Assembly (NCBI GenBank): GCA_949295265.1
Contig: CASFKR010000013.1
Span: forward strand, 1 to 34,434
DNA length: 34,434 bases
DNA from: an uncultured Verrucomicrobiota bacterium
Lineage (GTDB): Bacteria; Verrucomicrobiota; Kiritimatiellia; RFP12; UBA3636
Direction of reading: 5' to 3'
Shown here: one piece after another, positions 22,086 through 29,610 of the stretch
How positions within the stretch are numbered: the first letter of the stretch is position 1
Layout: every line of letters starts with the position of its first letter
The notes under the pieces: generated by a model
The model's input: the letters and a program-made list of their open reading frames with translations, nothing else
Told to the model about the DNA's origin: nothing
The model's database searches: none
Translations under genes and position numbers: made by a program

Positions 22086-24776
22086 TTACACGGTCGCAAA
22101 GGGAATATAGGCGCCTTGCATCCCGTTTCGGTACGAAGCGAGAATTTCCGTGGCACGGGCGTGTCCGGGTTGGCAGGCATACAGGGCGCGGGCCGTGTAG
22201 AGCTCGCGGAGCTGGGCATTGCGCAGCGACGTGTCGTTGTAATCGGGACGGTTGGTCTCGATGGCGCGTCCGGGCGTGGCAATGGCGTGGCCGGTGGCAC
22301 CGGGCTCGGCGAGGAGACGCTCGAGGTCGGGGACGGCTTCGGGGGTAGGCGCATCGAGCAGACAGAGGCAGACGGTGCGGATGTGGGAAAAGGCGTGGCC
22401 CATGGTGAGCTCGGAGAGCTTGCGCAGGAGTGCGGCGGGGGAGCCGCCGATGCGCTGGAGCGCGAGCAGCGAGACATCCATGGGGGAGACGGAGCGGCCG
22501 AACTGACCCATGCCGGTGTAGTTCCAGCCCTCGTCCCAGGGCGCATCGAGGGTGCGCAGGAGCAGGGTGCGCCCGGTGTCGTCGCCGAGGAAGGCGAGGA
22601 GCTGCGCGGCGGCGAGGTTGTCGGGCTGGCCGGCGAGGCGTTGGCGCAGGATGGGGCGCGCGGCATCGGGGTTGGCGAGGAGGCGCGCGGCGTCGGTGTT
22701 GGGGTCGGTTTCGTCGGGTTCCGGAACGTGGTCGGTGTCGGTGAGCACGCGTTCGGGCAAAAGGCCGAGCTGCACGAGTTCGTGCTGAATCGGGCGCAGC
22801 GCGATGCCGCGCACCGGGAGGTTTGCGCGGGCGGCTTCCGCAGCGATGCGTCCGGCGGCAAAGCCCTGGTTTTGCACGTCCGCCATCATCCGGATGAGCG
22901 GCATCGCATCGCGGTCGGCGGAAACGGCGAGCCCCGTGACGAGGATGCGCTCGAGCCCTTGCGGCGTGAGGGCGCGCAGGGGCACATCCGCCGTGAGCGG
23001 GTCATGCGTCGGCGGCACCACCATGAACAGCGGCGAAAGCGTGTATCCGTGCGTGTCGAAATTCGACGAGGCGACGCACACGGTGTCGTGGTAGGTGCGC
23101 CCGGCATAGAAATCGACGGGGTGCAGCACGACGTCGCCGCGGATGCGCCGCCGTTCGCGGGTGCCGAGGATGGATGCCGTGTCGAAATGCTCCGGGTAGC
23201 GCGCATGCGCCGTCACAAAGGCGCGTGTGGCGTCGACCACATCGGAATCGAGGACGAAGGTGAAATCGTTGTTGGTGTAGGAGATGCCCAGCTGGATGGG
23301 CGAGACGCCCGCCCCCTGCACGGCGGGTTCCCGCGACAGGGTTTCGAGGGGCTGCGCGCCCGCCGCCGCGGCAATGTCGCCGTTGCCGGTGGCATCGACG
23401 ACGGCCCCGGCGCGGATGATGCCCGTGCCCCACGGGCACGAGACCAGCGCGCCGCACACGGTGTCGGCTGTGCCGCCCGGTTGAATCGCCGCCGCCAGCG
23501 CCAGCGTCTGCGGCAACACGCACACGCCGCTCGCGAGCGCTTCGCGCAGAAACCAGTCCGCCCGCCAGTCGCCGTTGAATCCGCCGTCTCTGTTGTTGCG
23601 GTTGCCGGGGGCAACGGCGTTGACCGCTTTGTCGCCCTCCTGGGCAAAGCCGACGCGCCGACCGAACCAGTAGCGGCCGATCCGGCCCACGGTCATCAGA
23701 CCGCCGAGAATGCTCAGATTTTCCGTGCAGATTGTGCGGACGCCGCTGCGCCCGGCGGAAATGGCGGCCGGTGCTCCGCCCGTACCGGCTCCGGCGACGT
23801 AGACATCGCACGTGTCCAGCAGCGGGAACGCCGTGAGGTCGAGCGGCAGCACCGGTTTGTCCCCGAAGCGGGGATAGCCCGAGCGGCGCACCACGTCGAA
23901 TGCGCGCTCCGCGGCGTCAGGCGCACCGGCCGGAGACGGAAAGGGACCGAACGAGGCGGGCTTGCCGGGTTCCGCCGGAAGCATGGCGAGAAAGGCTTCG
24001 ACCTGGGCGAGGGTCGGCACGCCGACGAAGACCGGCGTTTCCGCCGAGACGGGAATGGGGGCCAGCGGAGCCGACTGCCAGTCGACCGTTATTTCCTCGG
24101 GCGCTTCGACGGCATCCGGGTGGAAAAAGCGGGTGCGGAAGGTATTGAGCGTGGTGGCGATCCCGCGCGGAGAACCATCCGGAAATTCCAGATCGGCTTC
24201 CACGCGCACGAGCGGAAAGGCGCGGTTTTCGTTTTGGATTTCGGCGCGTTCCACCTGCACCGAATAGGCGCCGTCGCCGTCCGAAGCCTGCCCGAGCACA
24301 TGGGCGACGACGTGCCGCACGCCGCCGGTCAGCGGCTCGAACGGCACCCCGGCGGCGCGCGCAAAGGTGCTGAACGGGGTGGTGTCGATGACAACGCGCG
24401 CCTGAATCGCCTGAAAACCGGTGCGCGTGCCGAACAGGACGCCGCAAATCCGTCCCGCTTCATCCCGCATCGGTCCGATGGGGCGCATCTGGAAAAGGAA
24501 GGGGATGCCCGCCTCAATGAGCGCGGCGTCGGCGGCCGCCTTGATGGCGCGTGGCGTGGCGAAATCATCGGTACCGAGCAGGGCCTGGAAGGCCGCGCTT
24601 TTCGGGGATGCCAAATCCAGCGTTGCGCACAAATCTTCCCCCAGAAAAGCCCAGGGGGTCGCCACAAAGACCGAATGGCCTTTGGCGGAACATTCGCGGG
24701 CCAGAGAAATGGCGGGAAGGGTGCCGCCAATCAGAAGAACATCGGCTCGGGCAAGAATGGGGACGGAGACAACCAT
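22086..24776 (-). CDS. Large FAD-dependent oxidoreductase with two flavoprotein modules
   Basis: The product is 896 aa. The module from about 322 is a clear FAD_oxidored (PF12831-like) domain: CDVYVAGAGTGGAPAAISAG with GAGTGG at 329-334, TENLSILGGLMTVGRIGRYW, and AVVDATGNGDIAAAAGAQP. Residues 1-310 repeat the same landmarks in weaker form: ADVLLIGGTLPAISLAREC, ATPWAFLGEDLCATLDL and VVIDTTPFSTFARAAGVPFE. This suggests an internal duplication in which the first nucleotide-binding loop has lost part of its glycine pattern. The C-terminal 170 residues are helical and repeat-like (HEAT-type look). No signal peptide is obvious. Substrate is unknown; relatives occur in polysaccharide-utilising PVC and Bacteroidetes bacteria. 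It is followed by the unknown gene at 21132-21992 and then rmuC. Confidence 0.85.
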   Translation of the reverse strand: MVVSVPILARADVLLIGGTLPAISLARECSAKGHSVFVATPWAFLGEDLCATLDLASPKSAAFQALLGTDDFATPRAIKAAADAALIEAGIPFLFQMRPIGPMRDEAGRICGVLFGTRTGFQAIQARVVIDTTPFSTFARAAGVPFEPLTGGVRHVVAHVLGQASDGDGAYSVQVERAEIQNENRAFPLVRVEADLEFPDGSPRGIATTLNTFRTRFFHPDAVEAPEEITVDWQSAPLAPIPVSAETPVFVGVPTLAQVEAFLAMLPAEPGKPASFGPFPSPAGAPDAAERAFDVVRRSGYPRFGDKPVLPLDLTAFPLLDTCDVYVAGAGTGGAPAAISAGRSGVRTICTENLSILGGLMTVGRIGRYWFGRRVGFAQEGDKAVNAVAPGNRNNRDGGFNGDWRADWFLREALASGVCVLPQTLALAAAIQPGGTADTVCGALVSCPWGTGIIRAGAVVDATGNGDIAAAAGAQPLETLSREPAVQGAGVSPIQLGISYTNNDFTFVLDSDVVDATRAFVTAHARYPEHFDTASILGTRERRRIRGDVVLHPVDFYAGRTYHDTVCVASSNFDTHGYTLSPLFMVVPPTHDPLTADVPLRALTPQGLERILVTGLAVSADRDAMPLIRMMADVQNQGFAAGRIAAEAARANLPVRGIALRPIQHELVQLGLLPERVLTDTDHVPEPDETDPNTDAARLLANPDAARPILRQRLAGQPDNLAAAQLLAFLGDDTGRTLLLRTLDAPWDEGWNYTGMGQFGRSVSPMDVSLLALQRIGGSPAALLRKLSELTMGHAFSHIRTVCLCLLDAPTPEAVPDLERLLAEPGATGHAIATPGRAIETNRPDYNDTSLRNAQLRELYTARALYACQPGHARATEILASYRNGMQGAYIPFATV

Positions 24777-25020
24777 GGCAACGGCTTTTGCGTTTCCGGT
24801 TAACAGAAAAAGAGCCCGGGGGCGGCTGTGAAAGGAAGAGAAAAACGCTTATCCGGAAAGGATGTTGCCATCATACTGCGCCGCGCGATATTTCTCAAGA
24901 CAAATGTCCGGAAAAAGAAAATCGCGTAACCTGTCAGCGTACAGGCGACGGATTGCATGATGGCGCAGCTGCACCGCTATCCGGGGCAACTGGGGGGCAC
25001 GGTTGTGCCTTTTGCTGGGG

Positions 25021-25056
25021 CAACTGGGGCTACTGAGGCTACTGGGAGTACTGCGC
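25021..25056. repeat. 9-bp tandem repeat, class CTACTGGGG, 4 units
   Basis: Units CAACTGGGG, CTACTGAGG, CTACTGGGA, GTACTGCGC with exact period nine. Related CAACTGGGG-type sequence starts already at 24988. Confidence 0.7.
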
Positions 25057-25083
25057 TGGCTCCTCTGTTTGCGATGGAGAGCC

Positions 25084-25119
25084 GTCCTGTCCGTCGTGTT
25101 CGTCCTGTACGTCGTGCCG
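25084..25119. repeat. 9-bp tandem repeat, class GTCCTGTNC, 4 units
   Basis: Units GTCCTGTCC, GTCGTGTTC, GTCCTGTAC, GTCGTGCCG. The order GTCGTGTTC-GTCCTGTAC is the same as at 6780-6797, and the block is followed by TGCGCGGCTTCGCT, as it is there. Confidence 0.75.
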
Positions 25120-25245
25120 GGGGGAAAACTGCGCGGCTTCGCTCCGCGGCGTGGCAGGGCGGTGGCGCAGGGGCATTGGGTCGGTTGGAAGGGGTGAAAA
25201 TAAAGTCAAGAAATGAATGAAAATTCAAATTTCGAAGGATAGCGC

Positions 25246-25274
25246 TGGACAAAAGGGAAGCCAAACGATAGAAT
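25246..25274 (+). promoter_or_regulatory. Sigma-70-like promoter for rseP-ispG
   Basis: -35 TGGACA (25246-25251), 17-base spacer, -10 TAGAAT (25269-25274). Predicted start near 25281 gives a 28-base leader before the rseP ATG. This is the best promoter match in the window. Confidence 0.65.
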
Positions 25275-25308
25275 TTGCGTTCTTCATCAGGTACGGAATA
25301 ACGCAAGA

Positions 25309-26766
25309 ATGACCGCAAGTTCATCATGGATTCTGTTGGCCACGGATGCGACTGCATCGGTGGGCAGTATGGTTGCAGCCTGGCTGTTGCAGGGCCTCAT
25401 CTGGCTGGGTGCAGGGCTGGCGGTTTTTCTGTTTTTCAGCGTCACGATTCTCATTCACGAAGGCGGCCATTTTCTGGCGGCGCGCCTTCTGGGCATGCGG
25501 GCGGACGTGTTCTCGCTCGGGTTCGGTCCCGCCCTGTGGAAGCGCAAGATCGGCGAAACGGAATACCGCGTCAGCGCCTTTCCGTTTGGCGGCTATGTGT
25601 CGCTGCCGCAGCTCGATCCCTCCGGGATGGAGAAGATTCAGGGCGGGGAGGCGAACGCCTGCCCTCCGGCGGCGTGGTGGAAGCGTGCGATTTGCGCCTT
25701 TGCGGGTCCGCTGGGCAATATCCTGTTTGCGGCGGTTCTGGCGCTGATCATCTGGCGGTTGCCGCCGGTGGTTCCGGAATCGCTCGATTTTGACGGCGCG
25801 GTCGTCGGCTATGTGGAGCCGGGCTCGGATGCCGAGGCGGCGGGGTTGCGGCCGGGCGACTGCATTTTGCAGGTGGCGGACAAGCCGGTGGCGACCTGGA
25901 GTGAATACCGCATTGAGAGCCATTTGTGCGCGGAAAGCGAGCTGATGGGGCTGAGCGTCTCGAATATTTTCGATGGCGTGACGGCGCAGCTTTCGGCGCG
26001 GCTTTCGGTGAGTGATTTGGGCTTCAACGTGATTTCCGGCGCCGTGGAAGCGGCGACCTGCTCGCTGGTGACGGTCCTGCCGGATTCGGCGGCCGCCAGG
26101 GCGGGTCTTCAGGAGGGCGATATCATCCGCTCGGTGAATGGGCGGCGCATTGTTTCGGTGGTTTCGTTCCGCCAGATCATCCGGGAGAGCGATGGCGAAC
26201 CGGTGGAAATCGAGTATAAGCGCGGCGAGGAGATTGCCGCGCTGTCGGTGCAGCCGGAGATCATGGTGCCGGAAGGGGAAGAGGATGCCGAACCGCGTCC
26301 GATGCTGGGTGTGATGCTCGCCCCGGTGAGCGTGAGTGTTCCGCAGTGGGCGATGTACCGAAATCCGCTCGATCAGCTGGCCGGGGACGCGCGCGCCATC
26401 GGACGCATCCTCAAGCCGCTGGTGAGTCCGGACCGCCACAAGGGCGAAGCCGGGCGCATCGGCAAGTCGCTGGGCGGACCGGTGATGATTCTCACCTCGA
26501 TGTGGTGGACGCTCTTTTCGGGGCTGGCGGGCGCGCTTGCGTTTGTGCGCTACGTCAACATCAACCTGGCGATTCTCAACCTGCTGCCGTTGCCGGTGCT
26601 CGATGGCGGGCACATTGTGTTTGCGCTCTGGCGCGCCGTTTTCCGGCGCGAGGTGCCGCAGCGGCTCGTGGCGGCGCTCGTCAACAGTTTCGCCTTTCTC
26701 ATTCTGGCGCTGTTCCTGTACCTGACGTGCCGGGATTTCTGGAACCTGTCCCTGATTTTCCGCTGA
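25309..26766 (+). CDS. rseP: RIP metalloprotease RseP (site-2 protease)
   Basis: RseP is an inner-membrane zinc protease that cleaves membrane-embedded anti-sigma factors and signal-peptide remnants. The product is 485 aa. The first long membrane helix ends in the zinc motif HEGGH (H50, E51, H54). The membrane-reentrant GYVSLPQLDP follows, and then the AFAGPLGNILFAAVLALI helix. Two PDZ domains sit in the middle: GYVEPGSDAEAAGLRPGDCI and VLPDSAAARAGLQEGDIIRS. The third zinc-site motif is LLPLPVLDGGH with D432. The N-terminal 20 residues before the first helix are longer than usual. No Shine-Dalgarno, but a good promoter lies just upstream. ispG begins 19 bases after the stop, so they form an operon. 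Confidence 0.95.
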   Translation: MTASSSWILLATDATASVGSMVAAWLLQGLIWLGAGLAVFLFFSVTILIHEGGHFLAARLLGMRADVFSLGFGPALWKRKIGETEYRVSAFPFGGYVSLPQLDPSGMEKIQGGEANACPPAAWWKRAICAFAGPLGNILFAAVLALIIWRLPPVVPESLDFDGAVVGYVEPGSDAEAAGLRPGDCILQVADKPVATWSEYRIESHLCAESELMGLSVSNIFDGVTAQLSARLSVSDLGFNVISGAVEAATCSLVTVLPDSAAARAGLQEGDIIRSVNGRRIVSVVSFRQIIRESDGEPVEIEYKRGEEIAALSVQPEIMVPEGEEDAEPRPMLGVMLAPVSVSVPQWAMYRNPLDQLAGDARAIGRILKPLVSPDRHKGEAGRIGKSLGGPVMILTSMWWTLFSGLAGALAFVRYVNINLAILNLLPLPVLDGGHIVFALWRAVFRREVPQRLVAALVNSFAFLILALFLYLTCRDFWNLSLIFR

Positions 26767-26785
26767 CCGCAACCGGACCGCACCG

Positions 26786-27913
26786 ATGAACGACAACGCG
26801 AAATTTACCGCCTGGCCGGCCGTGCAGGCGCGGCGCAAGACGCGTCCGATCCGGCTGGGGGCGCTGTCCATCGGCGGCGATGCGCCCGTTTCGCTGCAAA
26901 CGATGGCGAACACGGATACGCGCGATGTGGAGGCGAGCAGCGCGATGGCGCTCGAGTGCTTCGAGGCGGGCGCGGACATCGTCCGGTTCGCCGTGCCGGA
27001 CGCGGCTGCGGCGGATGCGCTGCGCGAAATCAAGCGGCGCGTGGGCGGCCGCGCGCTCGTTGCGGACATCCACTTCGATTACCGCCTCGCGCTGGCTTCG
27101 CTGGAGGCGGGTGTGGACGGGCTGCGCATCAACCCGGGCAACATCGGCGGCGCAGACCGCGTACGCGCCGTGGCGCAGGCCGCCAAGGCGCGCGGGGTGC
27201 CCATCCGCATCGGCGTGAATGCCGGCTCCCTCGATGCCGCCCTGCTCGCCAAGCATGGCGGCGCCACTCCGGAGGCCCTCGTGGAGAGCGCGCTCCAGGA
27301 AATCGCGCTCCTCGAAGCCGAGGGGTTCGACCAGATTAAGATTTCCGTGAAGGCGTCCGACGTCGGGCGCACGCTCGCGGCGTACCGCCTCCTTTCGGAG
27401 CGGACGGATTACCCGTTGCATCTCGGGCTTACGGAGGCCGGCACGCGCCTGAAAGGTACGGTCGCCTCTTCCGCCGCCTTGGGCATTCTGCTCTCGGAAG
27501 GCATCGGCGACACGATTCGCGTGTCGCTGACGGACAAGCCCATCGAGGAGGTGCGCGTCGGGTTGGCGTTGCTGCGGGCCTTGGGTCTGCGCGCGCCGGG
27601 ACCCAACGTGACCTCCTGCCCGACCTGCGGACGCACCCAGTGCGACCTGATCGGTACAGCCCAGAAGGTGGAAGCCGCCCTCGAGCGCCATTATCGCGAA
27701 AACCCGGATGCGCCGCGCCCGCACATCGCCGTCATGGGGTGTGTGGTGAACGGTCCGGGCGAAGCCCGTGATGCCGACCTGGCGCTGGTCGGCGGCCGAA
27801 ATACCTTTTATCTTTATGTCGGGGGAGAACGCAAGGAGCAGTTCCCGGAAGGGGAAGCCGTTGACGCACTCCTGCGCTATCTCAAAACACATGACGCTTC
27901 TTTTTCAAAATAG
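26786..27913 (+). CDS. ispG: 4-hydroxy-3-methylbut-2-enyl diphosphate synthase
   Basis: IspG converts MEcPP to HMBPP, the sixth step of the MEP isoprenoid pathway, using a [4Fe-4S] cluster. The product is 375 aa. The TIM-barrel part has VSLQTMANTDTRDVEA, LVADIHFDYRLA and LRINPGNIGG. The cluster ligands are SCPTCGRTQ (C278, C281), VMGCVVNGPGE (C319) and most likely E326, matching the three-Cys-one-Glu pattern of the family. It uses the short two-domain form without the insert found in plants and some bacteria. It is directly downstream of rseP (19 bases), a pairing that places isoprenoid and undecaprenyl precursor supply next to envelope protease control. No Shine-Dalgarno sequence is seen. 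Confidence 0.96.
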   Translation: MNDNAKFTAWPAVQARRKTRPIRLGALSIGGDAPVSLQTMANTDTRDVEASSAMALECFEAGADIVRFAVPDAAAADALREIKRRVGGRALVADIHFDYRLALASLEAGVDGLRINPGNIGGADRVRAVAQAAKARGVPIRIGVNAGSLDAALLAKHGGATPEALVESALQEIALLEAEGFDQIKISVKASDVGRTLAAYRLLSERTDYPLHLGLTEAGTRLKGTVASSAALGILLSEGIGDTIRVSLTDKPIEEVRVGLALLRALGLRAPGPNVTSCPTCGRTQCDLIGTAQKVEAALERHYRENPDAPRPHIAVMGCVVNGPGEARDADLALVGGRNTFYLYVGGERKEQFPEGEAVDALLRYLKTHDASFSK

Positions 27914-28008
27914 TCTGCAAGCCCGGTTGCCCGTGTTCCCGTCGAAACGCTTCCTTTTTCCAGGTGCCGGGTCGGTTTTCGGGCTGAAACTATTCTGAAA
28001 AAAAAAGA

Positions 28009-29556
28009 ATGAATTCCCGTTCAGAAAACCACGGTCCCGGTGCGACATCCGGCAAAACCGCTTCCTGTCCCGAATCGCCCCTGTTCGAGCGCTACTACGG
28101 CATTCCGCTGAAAGACGCCCCGGAAAATCCGGCCGCGCACAGCATCCGCCGCATCATCCTGCTCCATGCAACGGGGGATTTGCTGGGGCTCTTTTTCGCC
28201 TATACGCTGACGGTTTTCCTCCGGCTGTTTGTGCTGCCGCATCTTCATCTGCCGTTCCTGACCACGCCGTCGGTGCCGCACCTGACGACGTATGTTTTCG
28301 GCGGCTGGTATTACATTCTGTTGAGCATCCCGCCGCTGTTTTTCCTGTATTCCATTCTGGGCCTCTACAGCGGCAACCGGCGATTGCGGCATACGCCGGT
28401 TTTCTGGAACCTGCTGCTCAGCAACGGAACGCTGATTGCGCTGATTGTTTTCGCCTTGTATTTTGACCGGAACACCTGGCACATGCGCTCCTTTCTTCCG
28501 ATGGTGTTCGTGCTCAACATTCTGACGACGTTTGTGCTGCGCTGGTACGGAAATTCCGTTTTGGCGGAGGCCCGGCTGAAGGACGTCAGGCTGCGCTATC
28601 CGGTTCTGCTGGTCGGGAAAAACGCCAATGCGGATCTGATCCGGTCGTTTTCGGACGAACACCGGATCAAGGGCTACAAAGTCGCGGAGCAGGTGGAAGC
28701 CCCCAAAACGCCGGAAGCGGTCCGCGAGGTCATTCCGCCGCTGCTGGAGAAGTCGAAAGCGCAGTTCATCATGCTTTTGGATGATACGATGCCGCAGGAG
28801 GTCTGGGATACTTTGTGGAAGGTGGCAGGCCGTCATAATATCGGCGTTTTCGCAAGCCTGCCCGCCTACGTCAACGTGGTGAATCCCTTCGCGTACGGCG
28901 ACTTTGTCGGCGGGAAGGCGCTGAGCCATTTTGCGCCGATTCTCTATTCGGTGCGCGGCTCGAAACGGCGGGCGCAGCTCGAGAAGTTGCTGGCGGGCAT
29001 TGCGCTGGTGCTGCTTTCTCCGGTTTTCCTGCTGCTCATCATTTTGATCCGCCTCGATTCGCCCGGTCCGGCCTTCTTCAAGCAGTGGCGCTACGGCAAG
29101 GACAACAAACGCTTCCAGATGTACAAGTTCCGGAGCATGTGCGCCGATGCCGAGGCGAAAATGAAGGAACTCCGCGGCCGGAACGAAAGCGACGGCGCGC
29201 TCTTCAAGATGCATGACGACCCGCGCGTCACCAAAATCGGCAGGTTTTTGCGCAAGACGAGCCTGGATGAACTTCCGCAGCTCGTCAACATCTGGCGCGG
29301 AGAAATGCGCTTTGTCGGCCCGCGTCCGCTGCCGTGCAAGGACCTCGATCCCTACATGGACAGCTGGCAGATTCAGCGCCAGCTCGTGGAGCCCGGCCTC
29401 ACCTGCATCTGGCAGTGCAGCGGGCGGAGCGACATCCGCTTCAACATGATGTCGCTCCTCGACATCTGGTATGCGCACAACCGGACGTGGATTCTCGACG
29501 TGCGGATTGTGATCCGGACGGCCTGGACGGTTCTGTTCTCGCGCGGCGCCTACTGA
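28009..29556 (+). CDS. Undecaprenyl-phosphate sugar phosphotransferase (exopolysaccharide initiation)
   Basis: This enzyme transfers a sugar-1-phosphate to undecaprenyl phosphate and starts surface polysaccharide synthesis. The product is 515 aa, the full-length WbaP/CpsE-type architecture. It has about four N-terminal membrane helices (residues 47-75, 98-120, 133-152, 160-180) and a Rossmann-like CoA-binding-type central domain (RYPVLLVGKNANADLIRSF). The last helix (325-347) is followed by the catalytic bacterial sugar transferase domain. The catalytic domain shows MYKFRSMCADAE (373-382), the DE pair in KTSLDELPQL (D420, E421) and FVGPRPLP (436-442). The sugar cannot be predicted. The ABC exporter genes follow after 54 bases and may be cotranscribed. 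The 9-base A run just before the ATG replaces a normal Shine-Dalgarno sequence. Confidence 0.93.
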   Translation: MNSRSENHGPGATSGKTASCPESPLFERYYGIPLKDAPENPAAHSIRRIILLHATGDLLGLFFAYTLTVFLRLFVLPHLHLPFLTTPSVPHLTTYVFGGWYYILLSIPPLFFLYSILGLYSGNRRLRHTPVFWNLLLSNGTLIALIVFALYFDRNTWHMRSFLPMVFVLNILTTFVLRWYGNSVLAEARLKDVRLRYPVLLVGKNANADLIRSFSDEHRIKGYKVAEQVEAPKTPEAVREVIPPLLEKSKAQFIMLLDDTMPQEVWDTLWKVAGRHNIGVFASLPAYVNVVNPFAYGDFVGGKALSHFAPILYSVRGSKRRAQLEKLLAGIALVLLSPVFLLLIILIRLDSPGPAFFKQWRYGKDNKRFQMYKFRSMCADAEAKMKELRGRNESDGALFKMHDDPRVTKIGRFLRKTSLDELPQLVNIWRGEMRFVGPRPLPCKDLDPYMDSWQIQRQLVEPGLTCIWQCSGRSDIRFNMMSLLDIWYAHNRTWILDVRIVIRTAWTVLFSRGAY

Positions 29557-29610
29557 CGCGGCCGTCCGAACCGCCGCCTTTTCCCGATTTTCTGTTTCCT
29601 GTTTCCTTAC

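Larger units (their letters stand above)
24777..25308. other. Repeat-rich divergent intergenic region
   Basis: About 530 bases between the flavoprotein gene (minus) and rseP (plus). It contains two classes of 9-bp tandem repeats (25021-25056 and 25084-25119) and the rseP promoter (25246-25274). Between 24830 and 24960 I see nothing beyond a short CCTGT/ACAGG inverted repeat. Confidence 0.5.

Noticed and set aside
22116..24803. An 895-codon open frame on the plus strand, antisense to the flavoprotein gene
   Set aside because: It is a composition artefact of GC-rich DNA: the product is low-complexity Arg/Gly/Ala-rich, while the minus strand has clear FAD motifs.
24830..24960. A riboswitch or small RNA before the flavoprotein gene
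   Set aside because: Only a 5-bp inverted repeat is visible; no conserved riboswitch pattern could be recognised.
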